Shown here piece after piece: positions 17,267 to 27,555 of a stretch of DNA of 64,000 nt. Source of the DNA: a bacterium ADurb.Bin157 (lineage in GTDB: Bacteria > Muiribacteriota > Ozemobacteria > Ozemobacterales > Ozemobacteraceae); contig MWDD01000009.1 in NCBI GenBank assembly GCA_002070375.1, positions 16,804-80,803 on the forward strand. Reading direction: 5' to 3'. Both the position numbers and the translations under genes were made by a program. The first letter of the stretch is position 1. Each line of letters starts with the position of its first letter. The notes beneath the pieces were generated by a model. The model was given only the letters and a program-made list of their open reading frames with translations. It was not told the origin of the DNA and made no database searches.

Positions 17267-19780
17267 TCAGTAATCATCATCATCGTGAAGACGCTCAAAT
17301 CTATAAACGTCATTGAGTTGTCTTTTAAGAGCGTCAATAGTTTCCCCTGAATAATTGCTGACTTCTTCATTAACGTCGTAGAAAACGGCGCTGTTTCTTG
17401 TTACTTCATTTCTGATTCTTTTTAAGAGGCTGTCAGAGAGCGCTTGATATCTGTCGGCTTTAATTTCGGGATCCAGTTCAGAATCAAGTTCTGCAATTGA
17501 TCTGACGATAGAACCAATAGATCTGTTTTTAGCGGCAGTAAGCCAAGCTATAATATTTCGATTGAACTCTATTGTGCTTAATCCTGCAGGATTTTGGTAA
17601 TAGCTGTCTGTATAAAAAGATTCGCCTATTGCTGCTATTCTTCCGTTGCCTAAATCTTGTGCGGCAGCGAGAGGCGCAGGAATAGATGTTGTAGAGGTTG
17701 CATACAAGAACGGTGCATCATTTTTACCGTCGGATTCGATTGAATAAGTGTTTTCATCTCCGGTAGCAAGCAGGAAAACATTTGCCGAGCCTTTAAGAGG
17801 TTTGTCCTGATCGTCAAGCAAAGTTGACGCACTGTTTACGAGCAATTTTTTCATGTTTTTGCCTGTGATCGCGGGAGACGGGAAATTAGTTACAAAGAAT
17901 CTCCAGGGGGGGCCAATGTTATTATCGGGGTCACAGATTTGGTCATCGTTAAATCTGATTTTGGCTCCTGTTGCTTTAAGAATCTTATTCAAAAATAAGG
18001 GGTTCGACAAGTTTCTGTAGTCTGAGCAAGAGAAAAGCATAATTGCTCCGCCGTTTGCCGAGTATTTTTTAAGAGCATTAATTTCAGTGGCGGTATAATC
18101 TTTGGAAGGCGAAGGAATTAGTACCGCAAAGGCGTCTTTGAAAGAAGTTGCGGTGAATGGTTTGGATATGCTCTTCATTTGGTAGCCCAAATTTTGAAAT
18201 AGATCCATTTTCATTCCTGCGAATTTTCCGGTAAAATAATCTTTGTTACCGTGTGCACAGTCTACAATGATTGTTTTGGGCTTAAGATCTAGGTTCAAAG
18301 AAGCTGTGTCAATTATAGTGTTGCCTTGTTTCAATATGGCAATAATTTCAACAACTCCAAGCCAATCTATTTGAGTCGGAACAGAAACCTGCATGGTTTC
18401 TCCGGCTCCAATTTTACCGAAGCTGTATTTATCGATAAGGTTTGAAGAGTCTATTGCCGAATGATAAATTTCGACTGTTGTTACATCAGATGGTTTGGTT
18501 GCAGCATTTTTTACAGGAACAATCACCTTAAACGGTGTTTTCATGTAGGTTTGATCTACATCTGTGTTCATGGTAAGTATTTTAGGGAGAGGTACGCCAT
18601 CGCCTACGGGGGTTGTGAAAGTTCCTTCTGCTTTGGCAAATTTTTCGCTCTCGCGGGGGTCTGTCGAAATGGCGATAAAATTGTATTGAGTGTTGGGTTT
18701 AAGACCGGTAAGTGTAACGGTGTGAACTTTTACTGTATGATCAAAGGCTTTCTTTTTATTGATAACCTTTGTTGTTCCCAGACCGTATTCAACTTTTGAA
18801 GTGGCGGCGCGGTTTGTTGTCCATTGCAGAGTTGCTGAATTAGGTGTAATAGATATAATTTTAGGAGCAGCAGTAATCTTTATGGGCGTATTATTTGTAA
18901 CAAAAGTTACGTTTTGCCCATCGGTGTAGGATTCGATTGTGCCATCGGTATCGGTTCTGAATACTGACATTTTGTAATAATCATAAATATCAAGAACTGT
19001 TTGTGTAGGATGTCCAAAGGAATTGCCCTTACCGGCAGAGATAACACCGTATTTGGGCTGAACCATATCCATGAAAGCGTGATTTGAAGATGTTTTGCTT
19101 CCGTGATGACCCGATTTAAGCACTGTGCTTGAAAGTTTTTTTCCGGCTCGTTCAATTGCAATTGATTCTGCTTTTTTTTCGGCATCACCTGTAAAGAGGT
19201 AGCTTATTTTTCCGGCGGTGGCTTTAATTATAATTGACATATCGTTTGCATTTTTGCCGATATCACCGAAAGAACCGTCATCAGTGAAGAGTACTTCTGA
19301 TTTGATCCCTGTTCCCCAGTCTAGCATTTCGCCGACTTTCAAACGTCTGTAGTTTATGTTTTTTTGCTTAATCAGATCGAGCATCTGTGTGTAATATATG
19401 GCATCATTACCGCCAGTACCGCTTTCGGAAGACACATTGGTATCGTTTGAATACACAAATTCTCCAAAAGAAAAATGCTTAATCAGCTCGATGAAACCAC
19501 CGAAATGGTCTCTGTGAGGATGTGATATAACAGCCTGGTCGATGTGTTTGATTCCCTCTTTTTTGAGATAGGGGATAATATAAGCCTGAGCCGCGTTTCG
19601 ATTATCGTCACCCGCATCAATCATAATCGTTTTTTGAGCAGTGCGAACTATTACGCAGTCCCCTTGGTGTACATCTAAGAAAGTTACTTGCATTAGCGAA
19701 GCATCACGTGCAAATAACGGCATAGCCAACAAAAGGGCTAATACCATTAGGGCACCTATTCGCGTTAGTGGATATTTCAT
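17267..19780 (-). CDS. Secreted metallo-beta-lactamase-fold hydrolase with FN3 and GATase-like domains
   Basis: 837 residues from the ATG at 19780, which follows AAGGAG by nine bases and opens a clean signal peptide (about 1-25); an in-frame upstream start at 19849 would bury the signal. The ComEC-like metallo-beta-lactamase domain (about 28-300) carries HPHRDH at 87-92, FTGDAEK and KSGHHGSKTSSN. A fibronectin type III domain follows (about 305-400, TLQWTTNRAATSKVEYG), then an Ig-like segment and a GATase/DUF4350-like domain (about 505-740, with AVLIPSPSKDY and GGAIMLFSCSDY), ending in an acidic helical tail. Secreted ComEC-C-like hydrolases may act on nucleic acid or nucleotides; the substrate here is unknown. 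Confidence 0.75.
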   Translation of the reverse strand: MKYPLTRIGALMVLALLLAMPLFARDASLMQVTFLDVHQGDCVIVRTAQKTIMIDAGDDNRNAAQAYIIPYLKKEGIKHIDQAVISHPHRDHFGGFIELIKHFSFGEFVYSNDTNVSSESGTGGNDAIYYTQMLDLIKQKNINYRRLKVGEMLDWGTGIKSEVLFTDDGSFGDIGKNANDMSIIIKATAGKISYLFTGDAEKKAESIAIERAGKKLSSTVLKSGHHGSKTSSNHAFMDMVQPKYGVISAGKGNSFGHPTQTVLDIYDYYKMSVFRTDTDGTIESYTDGQNVTFVTNNTPIKITAAPKIISITPNSATLQWTTNRAATSKVEYGLGTTKVINKKKAFDHTVKVHTVTLTGLKPNTQYNFIAISTDPRESEKFAKAEGTFTTPVGDGVPLPKILTMNTDVDQTYMKTPFKVIVPVKNAATKPSDVTTVEIYHSAIDSSNLIDKYSFGKIGAGETMQVSVPTQIDWLGVVEIIAILKQGNTIIDTASLNLDLKPKTIIVDCAHGNKDYFTGKFAGMKMDLFQNLGYQMKSISKPFTATSFKDAFAVLIPSPSKDYTATEINALKKYSANGGAIMLFSCSDYRNLSNPLFLNKILKATGAKIRFNDDQICDPDNNIGPPWRFFVTNFPSPAITGKNMKKLLVNSASTLLDDQDKPLKGSANVFLLATGDENTYSIESDGKNDAPFLYATSTTSIPAPLAAAQDLGNGRIAAIGESFYTDSYYQNPAGLSTIEFNRNIIAWLTAAKNRSIGSIVRSIAELDSELDPEIKADRYQALSDSLLKRIRNEVTRNSAVFYDVNEEVSNYSGETIDALKRQLNDVYRFERLHDDDDY

Positions 19781-19913
19781 ACTCTTATACTCCTTATACC
19801 TTGCCGCGACAAGAAAATGTGCAACATAAAACTTTTGCTGTTCGTACAATTTTAATGATTAATTAAGATAGTGTCAAGTGCACCAAAAATAAATTCTTCA
19901 CAAAAAATGCGAA

Positions 19914-22214
19914 TTATCCGCATTTTGAGTATCCGCAATACTTACATATTACGCAACCGCTTTCGTTTTCGAGCTTTTCACCGCATTCTGGGCAATGCCC
20001 CATGTCTTGTGAAGTAACATCAATCATTAGATCTTTTTTTTGGTCTTTTTGATTTTCGCTCTTAATAACATTTAGCTTTCCAAAGAATCCTTGCGCGGTT
20101 AAATTGTATTGTTCAATAGCTTTACCAATAGCATCAGGGCAAGAGAGAACTCTCATGCCGCCCGCCATTGTTCCTTCTCTTTTGAGCGTTGACATGCACC
20201 TTATTCCCTTAAGTTGGTCAATGATTTCTTGTACATCAATTCCTGCACGCAATGCCATTGAAATAAGTCTTGCAGTTGCTTCTGATTGCGATGGACAACC
20301 GCCGTTTCTGCCAAGGCTCGTGAATACTTCGCATATCCCTTTTTCGTCGCTGTTGACTGTAACGTAAAGATTTCCGCAGCCTATTTTTGCTCTTTCGGTT
20401 ACCCCAAAAGTTCTTTCGGGTCTGGACCTTGCTAACAGCATGGGAGAGGAATCCTTTGTTCTGTCTGCTTTTTTAGTTCCGGCGACGTTAAGCACCTGCG
20501 CGTCCCGCGATCCGTCTCTGTATACCGTTACTCCCTTGCATTCAAGCTGATGCGCAAGTCTGAAAACTGTTTCAATGTCTTTTTTGGTCGCATCGAAGGG
20601 AAAGTTAACGGTTTTGCTTACGGCATTGTCTGTGTGTTTTTGGAAAGCGGCCTGCATACGAATATGCCATTCGGGAGATATATTGTGGCTGGTTACGAAG
20701 ATGCGGGCAATATGTTCCGGAATTTCGGATATTCCGTTCAAGTTTCCTTGATGGGCAACTCTTTCCATGAGTTCTTTAGAATAAAAATTATTCTCTCTGG
20801 CTACTTTAACAAAATCATTATGAACTTCAAGAAGTTTATCGTTGTCCATTACATGTTTTTCGTATGCAATTGCAAAAAGAGGTTCTATTCCTGATGAACA
20901 TCCTGCAATCAGACTTATTGTTCCTGTGGGAGCTATTGTCGTAACGGTTGCATTTCTGAGTGGTTGAATTCTTTTTTCGGCAAAAATAGATTTATCGTAA
21001 TTAGGGAAAGCACCGCGTTCTTTGGCCAGTTCTTGTGATGCAGACCAAGATTCGCGCTTAACAAAGCCCATAACTTGATCAGCTAATTCGATTGCTTTTT
21101 CTGAGTCGTAAGGAACTCCCATTTTTATCAAAAGATCAGCCCAGCCCATTACACCCAGACCGATTTTTCTGTTGGCTCTCGTCATTTTATCAATTTCGGG
21201 GATAGGGTATTTATTTACATCTATAACGTTGTCTAAGAATCTTACCGAAATATTTATGCATTCTTTTAGTCGGTCGAAATCAATAACGGTCTTGTTTTTC
21301 TTTTCAATGATAAAATTGGCCAGATTTATTGAGCCGAGATTACAAGCTTCGTAGGGTAAAAGAGGTTGTTCGCCGCAGGGATTTGTGGACTCAATTTTTC
21401 CGATTGCCGGTGTTGGTTGGAATCGATTGATTCTGTCAATAAACACTATGCCGGGTTCACCGTTTCTCCAAGCACGTTCAATTATCATAAAGAAAACTTT
21501 TGACGCTTTTAACGAGCCTACGGTTTCTCCTGATCTGGGGTTCACAAGGTCATATTCTGCATCATGCTCAAGAGCTTCCATAAATTTATCGGTTATTGCC
21601 ACAGACAAATTAAAGTTTGTAAGTTCATCGTTATTTTCTTTTGCTGTTATAAATTCAAGAATATCCGGATGATCCACACGCAGAATCCCCATATTTGCAC
21701 CGCGTCTTGTGCCCCCCTGCTTAATTGTTTCAGTCGCAATGTTAAAGACCTTCATAAAAGAAATAGGGCCTGAGCTGACGCCTTTTGTAGAAGATACCAA
21801 GTCATTAGCCGGTCTTAATCTTGAAAAGCTGAATCCTGTCCCTCCACCTGATTTATGAATTATTGCCGCATTTTTGACAGCGTCAAAAATACCCTCCATA
21901 GAGTCATCAACGGGTAAAACAAAACAAGCAGACAGTTGTCCTAGTTTTTTTCCGGCATTCATAAGGGTGGGGCTGTTTGGCAAAAAATCAAGATCGGTCA
22001 TTATTTTGTAAAATAATGGCTCAAGTTCTTCTGCATTGTATTTACTGTTTGGATAAGAGTTTTCAGCAGCAGCTATTGCAGATGCCACACGGCGAAAAAG
22101 CCCTTCGATTGTTTCAATTGGTTTTCCGTCTTCGCCTCGGGTTAAATATCTTTTGTTCAACACTTTCTGTGCATTAACAGAAAAACGATTAGAAATGGTT
22201 GTTGTGGGATTCAT
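19914..22214 (-). CDS. nrdJ: Adenosylcobalamin-dependent ribonucleotide reductase (class II)
   Basis: Makes deoxyribonucleotides without oxygen using coenzyme B12. 766 residues, AAGGA seven bases before the ATG. Signatures: PNSPTLMNAGK, ACFVLPVDDSM, HKSGGGTGFSFSRLRP, GGTRRGANMG, the active-site NPCGEQPLLPYEACNLGSIN (Asn, Cys, Glu) and IAPTGTISLIAGCSSGIEP. The C-terminus has the redox/zinc segment CPECGEK, CVICKYCGYSKCG that recharges the active site. No R2 subunit is nearby, as expected for class II. Confidence 0.95.
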   Translation of the reverse strand: MNPTTTISNRFSVNAQKVLNKRYLTRGEDGKPIETIEGLFRRVASAIAAAENSYPNSKYNAEELEPLFYKIMTDLDFLPNSPTLMNAGKKLGQLSACFVLPVDDSMEGIFDAVKNAAIIHKSGGGTGFSFSRLRPANDLVSSTKGVSSGPISFMKVFNIATETIKQGGTRRGANMGILRVDHPDILEFITAKENNDELTNFNLSVAITDKFMEALEHDAEYDLVNPRSGETVGSLKASKVFFMIIERAWRNGEPGIVFIDRINRFQPTPAIGKIESTNPCGEQPLLPYEACNLGSINLANFIIEKKNKTVIDFDRLKECINISVRFLDNVIDVNKYPIPEIDKMTRANRKIGLGVMGWADLLIKMGVPYDSEKAIELADQVMGFVKRESWSASQELAKERGAFPNYDKSIFAEKRIQPLRNATVTTIAPTGTISLIAGCSSGIEPLFAIAYEKHVMDNDKLLEVHNDFVKVARENNFYSKELMERVAHQGNLNGISEIPEHIARIFVTSHNISPEWHIRMQAAFQKHTDNAVSKTVNFPFDATKKDIETVFRLAHQLECKGVTVYRDGSRDAQVLNVAGTKKADRTKDSSPMLLARSRPERTFGVTERAKIGCGNLYVTVNSDEKGICEVFTSLGRNGGCPSQSEATARLISMALRAGIDVQEIIDQLKGIRCMSTLKREGTMAGGMRVLSCPDAIGKAIEQYNLTAQGFFGKLNVIKSENQKDQKKDLMIDVTSQDMGHCPECGEKLENESGCVICKYCGYSKCG

Positions 22215-22244
22215 TGGTTAGTCCTTATCCTATATTTAAAGAGT

Positions 22245-23336
22245 TTATATTTGAGTTGCGATTGTTACGATTTTTTCCAAGTCATCGGATTTAATGTGTT
22301 GTATAAGGGTTTTCCCCGGCGATACCGGCAATACAAAAGCGAGCCCTTTTTCATTTCTTTTTTTGTCTTGTGCTATGTAAGCAAGAATCGAATTCACGGA
22401 AATTTCGGTTGGCAGGGAAATAGGTAATTCCAGTTCTCGCAGTACAATTTTAAGTTGTTCGCTGTAATCTTCTTTGAGAATTCCCAGGGCGGCAGAGGTT
22501 TTGATGGCCATCAGCATTCCGAGTCCTACGGCTTCGCAGTGATTTAATCTTATATAGCCGCCTGCAGATTCAAGAGCGTGTCCAAAGGTATGACCAAAAT
22601 TTAAATGGGCTCTGACTCCTTTGTCCAGTTCATCTTTGCTAATGAAGCTCTTTTTAATATACACTGAGCGTCTCACAACACGTTGAAGGATGTCAAGTTG
22701 TCTTGCGCGAATTTCAGAGATATTATTACATAAAAACTTGTAATAAGCAGAATCTCCTATTAGGCCGTGTTTTATACATTCTACCACGCCGTAAGAAAGT
22801 TGTGAAAGCGGGAGCGACAATAAAAAAGACACATCTACGCAAGTTAAAGCCGGCTGATAGAATGTACCCGCAAGATTTTTACCTTCGGACGTATTAACGC
22901 CGTTTTTGCCGCCAAAAGAAGCATCAACCATCGCCAATAAAGAAGTTGGCACAAGTGCCAGGGTGATTCCGCGTTTATAAATTGATGCCGCAAAACCTGT
23001 TATGTCGCAAATCACACCGCCGCCTAAGCCAAGTATTACGCAGTCACGGTCGATTTGATTTTTAGAAAGTTCAGATAAAACAGAAATAACAGTTTCAAAA
23101 TTTTTATATTTTTCGCCGTCGGGTATGATTATTTCTAGTGCCGAAAAACCTCTGTTTGCAAGTTCTTCTTTTAAGGGTTCAAGATACCATTTTGCGACAG
23201 TTTCGTTTGTAATGACGGCACAACGTCTTGCACTTGTTAAACGGGACAATCGTACAGAGAATTCTTTTAAAATTCCGTTGCCAATTATAATTTCTGTCAT
23301 CGTTGAACGGGAGTATTCAATTCTTTGAGTTTCCAT
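22245..23336 (-). CDS. aroB: 3-dehydroquinate synthase
   Basis: Second step of the shikimate pathway: DAHP to 3-dehydroquinate, using NAD and a divalent metal. 363 residues. Signatures: DGEKYKNFET, LGLGGGVICDITGFAAS, LVPTSLLAMVDASFGGKNGVN, KNLAGTFYQP, VVECIKHGLI and the metal-binding HFGHTFGHALE. The ATG abuts the tatD stop with no gap. No other aro gene is close by. Confidence 0.95.
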   Translation of the reverse strand: METQRIEYSRSTMTEIIIGNGILKEFSVRLSRLTSARRCAVITNETVAKWYLEPLKEELANRGFSALEIIIPDGEKYKNFETVISVLSELSKNQIDRDCVILGLGGGVICDITGFAASIYKRGITLALVPTSLLAMVDASFGGKNGVNTSEGKNLAGTFYQPALTCVDVSFLLSLPLSQLSYGVVECIKHGLIGDSAYYKFLCNNISEIRARQLDILQRVVRRSVYIKKSFISKDELDKGVRAHLNFGHTFGHALESAGGYIRLNHCEAVGLGMLMAIKTSAALGILKEDYSEQLKIVLRELELPISLPTEISVNSILAYIAQDKKRNEKGLAFVLPVSPGKTLIQHIKSDDLEKIVTIATQI

Positions 23337-24119
23337 TTATTTTAATTTATCTCCGAAAAATGCTTTAGCGTTGCCAGAAAGTTTTTGAGCCAATTCCTCT
23401 AAACTGATTCCCCGCAGCTTTGCCAAATATTCCGCGATTATGGGCAAGTTGGCCGGTTCGTTTCTTTTTCCTCTTTTTCCTTGGGGTGAAAGGTAAGGGC
23501 AGTCAGTTTCAAGGTGAATTCTTTCTAGGGGTAAATAAGAAAATACCTCTGCTGTTTTTTTACTGTTCGGAAACGTTAAAACCCCGCCAATAGAAAAATT
23601 ATATCCTAATTTTTCTGCTTGTTTTGCTGTTTCTAAGCTTCCCGAAAAGCAGTGCAACAATACTTTCGGAGGGGCCGGCATATTTTCAATACTGTCGAAA
23701 AATGCTTTATATGCTTCTCTGATATGAACTACTACAGGCAATTTAAGCTCCGCTCCGAGTGCCCACAGCTTTTTAAATACTTCAATCTGAACATCTCGCT
23801 CAGAAAAATCATAATGAAAATCTAAACCTATTTCGCCGATTCCCAATACTTTTGGTTTGTTTAAAAGCTCTTTTAAGCTTGAAATACTGGTTTGGTCAAA
23901 TTCAGAAGCATTATGAGGATGTATCCCGGCCATAGCGTAGCATTCATCATATTTTTCAGCAATCTTTTGTATTTGCACCGACTCTTCGATATTGCTTGCG
24001 GCGTTAATTATTCTGTTAACGCCTGCATTTTTTGCGTTTTCAACACAGGTATCAATATCGTTTACAAACTTTTCGTCTTGTAAGTGCGAGTGTACATCAA
24101 TAAAGCTCATAGGGTTCAT
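23337..24119 (-). CDS. tatD: TatD-family metal-dependent deoxyribonuclease
   Basis: 260-residue TIM-barrel hydrolase. Metal ligands: DVHSHL, GEIGLDFHYD, VVHIREAY, LLHCFSGS and LETDCPYLSPQG. Overlaps metG by 4 bp; the metG-tatD pairing is common in bacteria. Proposed role is 3'-5' DNA repair or quality control; substrate in this organism not shown. Confidence 0.9.
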   Translation of the reverse strand: MNPMSFIDVHSHLQDEKFVNDIDTCVENAKNAGVNRIINAASNIEESVQIQKIAEKYDECYAMAGIHPHNASEFDQTSISSLKELLNKPKVLGIGEIGLDFHYDFSERDVQIEVFKKLWALGAELKLPVVVHIREAYKAFFDSIENMPAPPKVLLHCFSGSLETAKQAEKLGYNFSIGGVLTFPNSKKTAEVFSYLPLERIHLETDCPYLSPQGKRGKRNEPANLPIIAEYLAKLRGISLEELAQKLSGNAKAFFGDKLK

Positions 24120-26047
24120 TTTACTCTGACACCTGTTTTAGCGGGTTTATTCGGCGTCATTAAAGCGAGTCCGCCTTCGGGGGTTTCTGCTGCGAGTATC
24201 ATTCCATGAGAGAGAATCCCTCTGATTTTTGCGGGTTTAAGATTTTTAACCATAAGAACTTGCATTCCGATAATTTCTTCGGGTTTATAGTAACTTGCGA
24301 TTCCGGCCACAAGTGTGTTAGTCGCGTCGCCCGTATCAACAGTTAATTTAAGCAATTTATCGGCGTTTTCTACTTTTTCGGCAGTCAGAATTTTGGCTAC
24401 ACAAAGTTGTGTTTTCATAAAATCATCAAAGGTAATAATGCCTTCAATCTCAGTTTGAGGTTCAACCGGTTTTACGACGGGCTCAGCTTTGCTTTTCTTC
24501 AAATTCTGTATTCTTTCGGTTTCGAGTCTTGGGAATAAGGGTTTAGGCTCGGTGCATTTGGATTTGTCGGTTAGCTGACCCCATTCTAATGATGCTATGG
24601 AATAGTTTTTACCGTCGCAACCGATTTGTTTCAAAAATTCGGGTGCCATGTGCGGCATGAAAGGTTCAACAAGAACAGTGCAAAATCTTATACCTTCGCC
24701 TATGGTATAAAAGACTTCATCGAGAAGAGCAAAATTTTGTTCTTTTGCAAGTTTCCAGGGCGCTGTTTCGTCGACGTATTTATTTAATCTCTGCACCAAA
24801 CTCCAGATTTTTGCCAAGCCTTCGTGGAACAAGAAGTTGTCCATAGCTTTTACATAACCTTCTTTAACTTCAGCAGCCAGTTTAATTATTTCTTTCGTTT
24901 CGGGTAAATTTGCGTCGGTTTTATTAAAAACACCGTCTCTGTTTTTGATTAAAAGAGGCAACATTCGGTTGCACAAATTGCCGTAATCATTTGCCAAATC
25001 GGCATTGTAGCGCATAATAAAGTTTTCTTTGGTGTAGGTTGCGTCTTGCCCGAAGACCATTTCTCTGAAAAGATAGAATCTAAATGGGTCTAATCCGTAG
25101 TCTGCAACGAGTTGTCTTGGGTTAATCACGTTACCTACAGATTTGGACATCTTACCTTCACCGGTAACCCACCAACCGTGTGCGAAAATGCATTCGGGGA
25201 GCGGTAAATCAAGTGCTAAGAGCATTGTGCTCCAATAAACAGCGTGAGTTGTAAGAATATCTTTTCCGATAATATGGCAAGATGCCGGCCAGGTTTGATT
25301 AAATTTATCGAGATCAAACGGATATCCGATCGCTGAAATGTAATTAGTCAGAGCATCGAACCACACGTAAGTAACATAATTTTCGTCAAAAGGTAAGTCT
25401 ATTCCCCAGCTCAATCTTGATTTTGGTCTGCTTATGCACAAGTCGCCAAGAGGTTGCTTCAAAAATCCCAGCACTTCATTTTTTCTGTTTTCGGGTCTGA
25501 TAAAACCGGGGTTATTGTTTATGTGTTCAATAAGTTTGTTTTGATAAACAGACATTTTGAAAAAATAGTTTTTTTCTGTGATTTCTTGTACTGAGCGCTT
25601 GCAGTCGGGGCAAAGTTTTTCAGGAACCTCTTTTTCTGTCCAAAATCTTTCGCAAGGGGTACAATACCACCCTTTGTATTCGGCTTCGTAAATGTCGCCT
25701 TTTTCGTAAAGTTTTGACAGGGCGTATTTGACGACCTTTGTGTGTCTTTCTTCAGTTGTTCTTATAAAATCGTCATATGTTATGTCCAAGGTTTCCCAGA
25801 GTGATTTGAATTTCTCTACAAGAGCGTCTGTGTGAGCTAAGGGGGTAAGGCCTTTGGCTTTTGCGGCTTGTTCAACTTTTTGTCCATGTTCGTCCGAACC
25901 GGTTAAAAAATGCACTTTATTATCGCAAGAACGGTTGTATCTTGCCGCTATATCAGCTGCGAGAGTTGAAAAAGCGTGTCCTATGTGCAGCTCGTCATTT
26001 GCATAATAGAGTGGAGTTGTGATGTAAAACGATTTCTTGTTCGTCAT
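24116..26047 (-). CDS. metG: Methionyl-tRNA synthetase
   Basis: Charges tRNA-Met. 643 residues. Class I motifs: YYANDELHIGHAFS (HIGH) and GKMSKSVGN (KMSKS). A single zinc knuckle CTPCERFW...LCPDCK. The anticodon-binding helical domain is followed by a C-terminal EMAP/Trbp111 tRNA-binding domain (about 535-643, with VAKILTAEKVENADKL and GIASYYKPEEIIG) that usually dimerises. Ribosome site GAGG five bases before the ATG. Confidence 0.96.
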   Translation of the reverse strand: MTNKKSFYITTPLYYANDELHIGHAFSTLAADIAARYNRSCDNKVHFLTGSDEHGQKVEQAAKAKGLTPLAHTDALVEKFKSLWETLDITYDDFIRTTEERHTKVVKYALSKLYEKGDIYEAEYKGWYCTPCERFWTEKEVPEKLCPDCKRSVQEITEKNYFFKMSVYQNKLIEHINNNPGFIRPENRKNEVLGFLKQPLGDLCISRPKSRLSWGIDLPFDENYVTYVWFDALTNYISAIGYPFDLDKFNQTWPASCHIIGKDILTTHAVYWSTMLLALDLPLPECIFAHGWWVTGEGKMSKSVGNVINPRQLVADYGLDPFRFYLFREMVFGQDATYTKENFIMRYNADLANDYGNLCNRMLPLLIKNRDGVFNKTDANLPETKEIIKLAAEVKEGYVKAMDNFLFHEGLAKIWSLVQRLNKYVDETAPWKLAKEQNFALLDEVFYTIGEGIRFCTVLVEPFMPHMAPEFLKQIGCDGKNYSIASLEWGQLTDKSKCTEPKPLFPRLETERIQNLKKSKAEPVVKPVEPQTEIEGIITFDDFMKTQLCVAKILTAEKVENADKLLKLTVDTGDATNTLVAGIASYYKPEEIIGMQVLMVKNLKPAKIRGILSHGMILAAETPEGGLALMTPNKPAKTGVRVK

Positions 26048-26077
26048 AAAAACCTCATTATATTAAGTTTCGTCGGT

Positions 26078-27526
26078 TTATTTTTCTTGAGTGTACAACG
26101 CAGCTTTGTTGCCGCCTTGCTCCTTAGCTTTGCTTAAAGCTTTCAGTGAAGCTTTCAAAAGTAGGTTCGGCTCGTTAACATTCATGGGGTAGCAAGCAAT
26201 TCCGGCAGACAGAGTCAATTCATATTTTTTTCCCGAAAAAGCAAGAGCCTCAGCTTCAATCAGTTCTTTTACTCTGCCTGCGAAGAATACGCCTCCGGAG
26301 ATTTCGGTATTGGGAAGCATGCAAAAGAATCTTTCTTGAACCGAAGAAGCCTTATCTGTTTCTCGAAGCAGTGTGCTCAAACTTTTGCCGCAGTTTTTAA
26401 GAATGTTGTCAATAAAATCATTGTTTGTTTCTGCAGCGATATTTTTAAAATTATCAATTTCAAAAACGACCAGCGTTAGATTTTGCGCATATCTGATTGA
26501 TCTGGCGCTTTCTTCCGATAGATAACCTTTCCAGACATTGTGAGCAGTTAATCCGGTATCGATATCTGTGAAGAGGTTGGTGTACATTCTGTTTCTTTCG
26601 ATTACGAGGGACGCTAGCAGGCACAAGTCGCTTACATACGCTAAGTCTTCATTCCTGAATACGGGCGGTACAATTCTGTTTACAAAATTCATGACGCCTA
26701 ACACGTTGCCTTCAGAATCGCTAATTGGTGCGCACAGGAGCCCGGCAATTTTATTGTCTTTGTCTTTAAATTCGTTAAAATGTTTAAAGCGAGGGTCTTT
26801 GCAGCCTTTATTGGCTATTAAAGGTAAACCCTCTTTAATTACAAATCCGGCCAACCCTTCGTGAGGTTTAAGCCTAACCGAGGGATAATCGTCTTCTTCA
26901 AGGGTGTCGAGGAGGCTTTGTTCCATGCCTCTTACGCAGGCAACGGTCATTTCATTTTTTTCACGATTTATTAAAAGAATTGAAGCCCACTGTACATTCA
27001 AGGATCTTACCGCTTCGTCGAGGATTGTCTTTAAGTTTGTTTGAAAATCAAACGTTGTGTTTAAAAGTCTTGCCGCAGTAAGCAGAGATCTTGTTTGAAT
27101 CAGTTGTTGCTCGGCTAAAGAGATTTGATATTGACTTTTTTCGTATTCCTTTTCTTGCAGAAATTGCTTTTTGCCTAAACTGACTATTTCGCGGTTCCAG
27201 TCAGCGAAAATTCTGTTTAACTCGGCACTCACTTCGGCGATTTCATCGTCTCCGTTGTCGCGTAATACGGCGGCAGATTTTTTTGTCTGAAATGTTTGCA
27301 GGGCATTAATAATTAAAAATATTGGCGCAATGACAGACGTTGAGACGAGAATCGCGGACATAATCGCAATTAATATTGAGACAATTCCCAAAAAAATAAT
27401 GGTATGTAAACCAACTTCAACTTTAGATAAAACTATGTAAGTGTACACCGTAATCGGAAAGGCAACCGACAATAAAAACGCTACTAAAAGCCTTGTTTTG
27501 ATTGAAAAATTTCTGAAAAGATTCAA
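26078..27526 (-). CDS. Membrane GAF protein with degenerate GGDEF domain
   Basis: 482 residues from a TTG at 27526 that lies eight bases after GCGGGG. Two membrane helices (about 12-32 and 40-64), a HAMP-like segment and coiled coil (about 65-150), a GAF sensor (about 150-315), and a C-terminal GGDEF-fold domain (about 325-480). The catalytic GGDEF/GGEEF signature reads VQERF at 396-400, so diguanylate cyclase activity is improbable; it may bind GTP or c-di-GMP or act as a scaffold. Compare the intact GGEEM paralogue at 56325, which shares the GAF-GGDEF layout. Likely first gene of the operon running into metG. Confidence 0.8.
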   Translation of the reverse strand: MNLFRNFSIKTRLLVAFLLSVAFPITVYTYIVLSKVEVGLHTIIFLGIVSILIAIMSAILVSTSVIAPIFLIINALQTFQTKKSAAVLRDNGDDEIAEVSAELNRIFADWNREIVSLGKKQFLQEKEYEKSQYQISLAEQQLIQTRSLLTAARLLNTTFDFQTNLKTILDEAVRSLNVQWASILLINREKNEMTVACVRGMEQSLLDTLEEDDYPSVRLKPHEGLAGFVIKEGLPLIANKGCKDPRFKHFNEFKDKDNKIAGLLCAPISDSEGNVLGVMNFVNRIVPPVFRNEDLAYVSDLCLLASLVIERNRMYTNLFTDIDTGLTAHNVWKGYLSEESARSIRYAQNLTLVVFEIDNFKNIAAETNNDFIDNILKNCGKSLSTLLRETDKASSVQERFFCMLPNTEISGGVFFAGRVKELIEAEALAFSGKKYELTLSAGIACYPMNVNEPNLLLKASLKALSKAKEQGGNKAALYTQEK

Positions 27527-27555
27527 TTTGTTTACCCCGCTGATTATGTTGTTGG

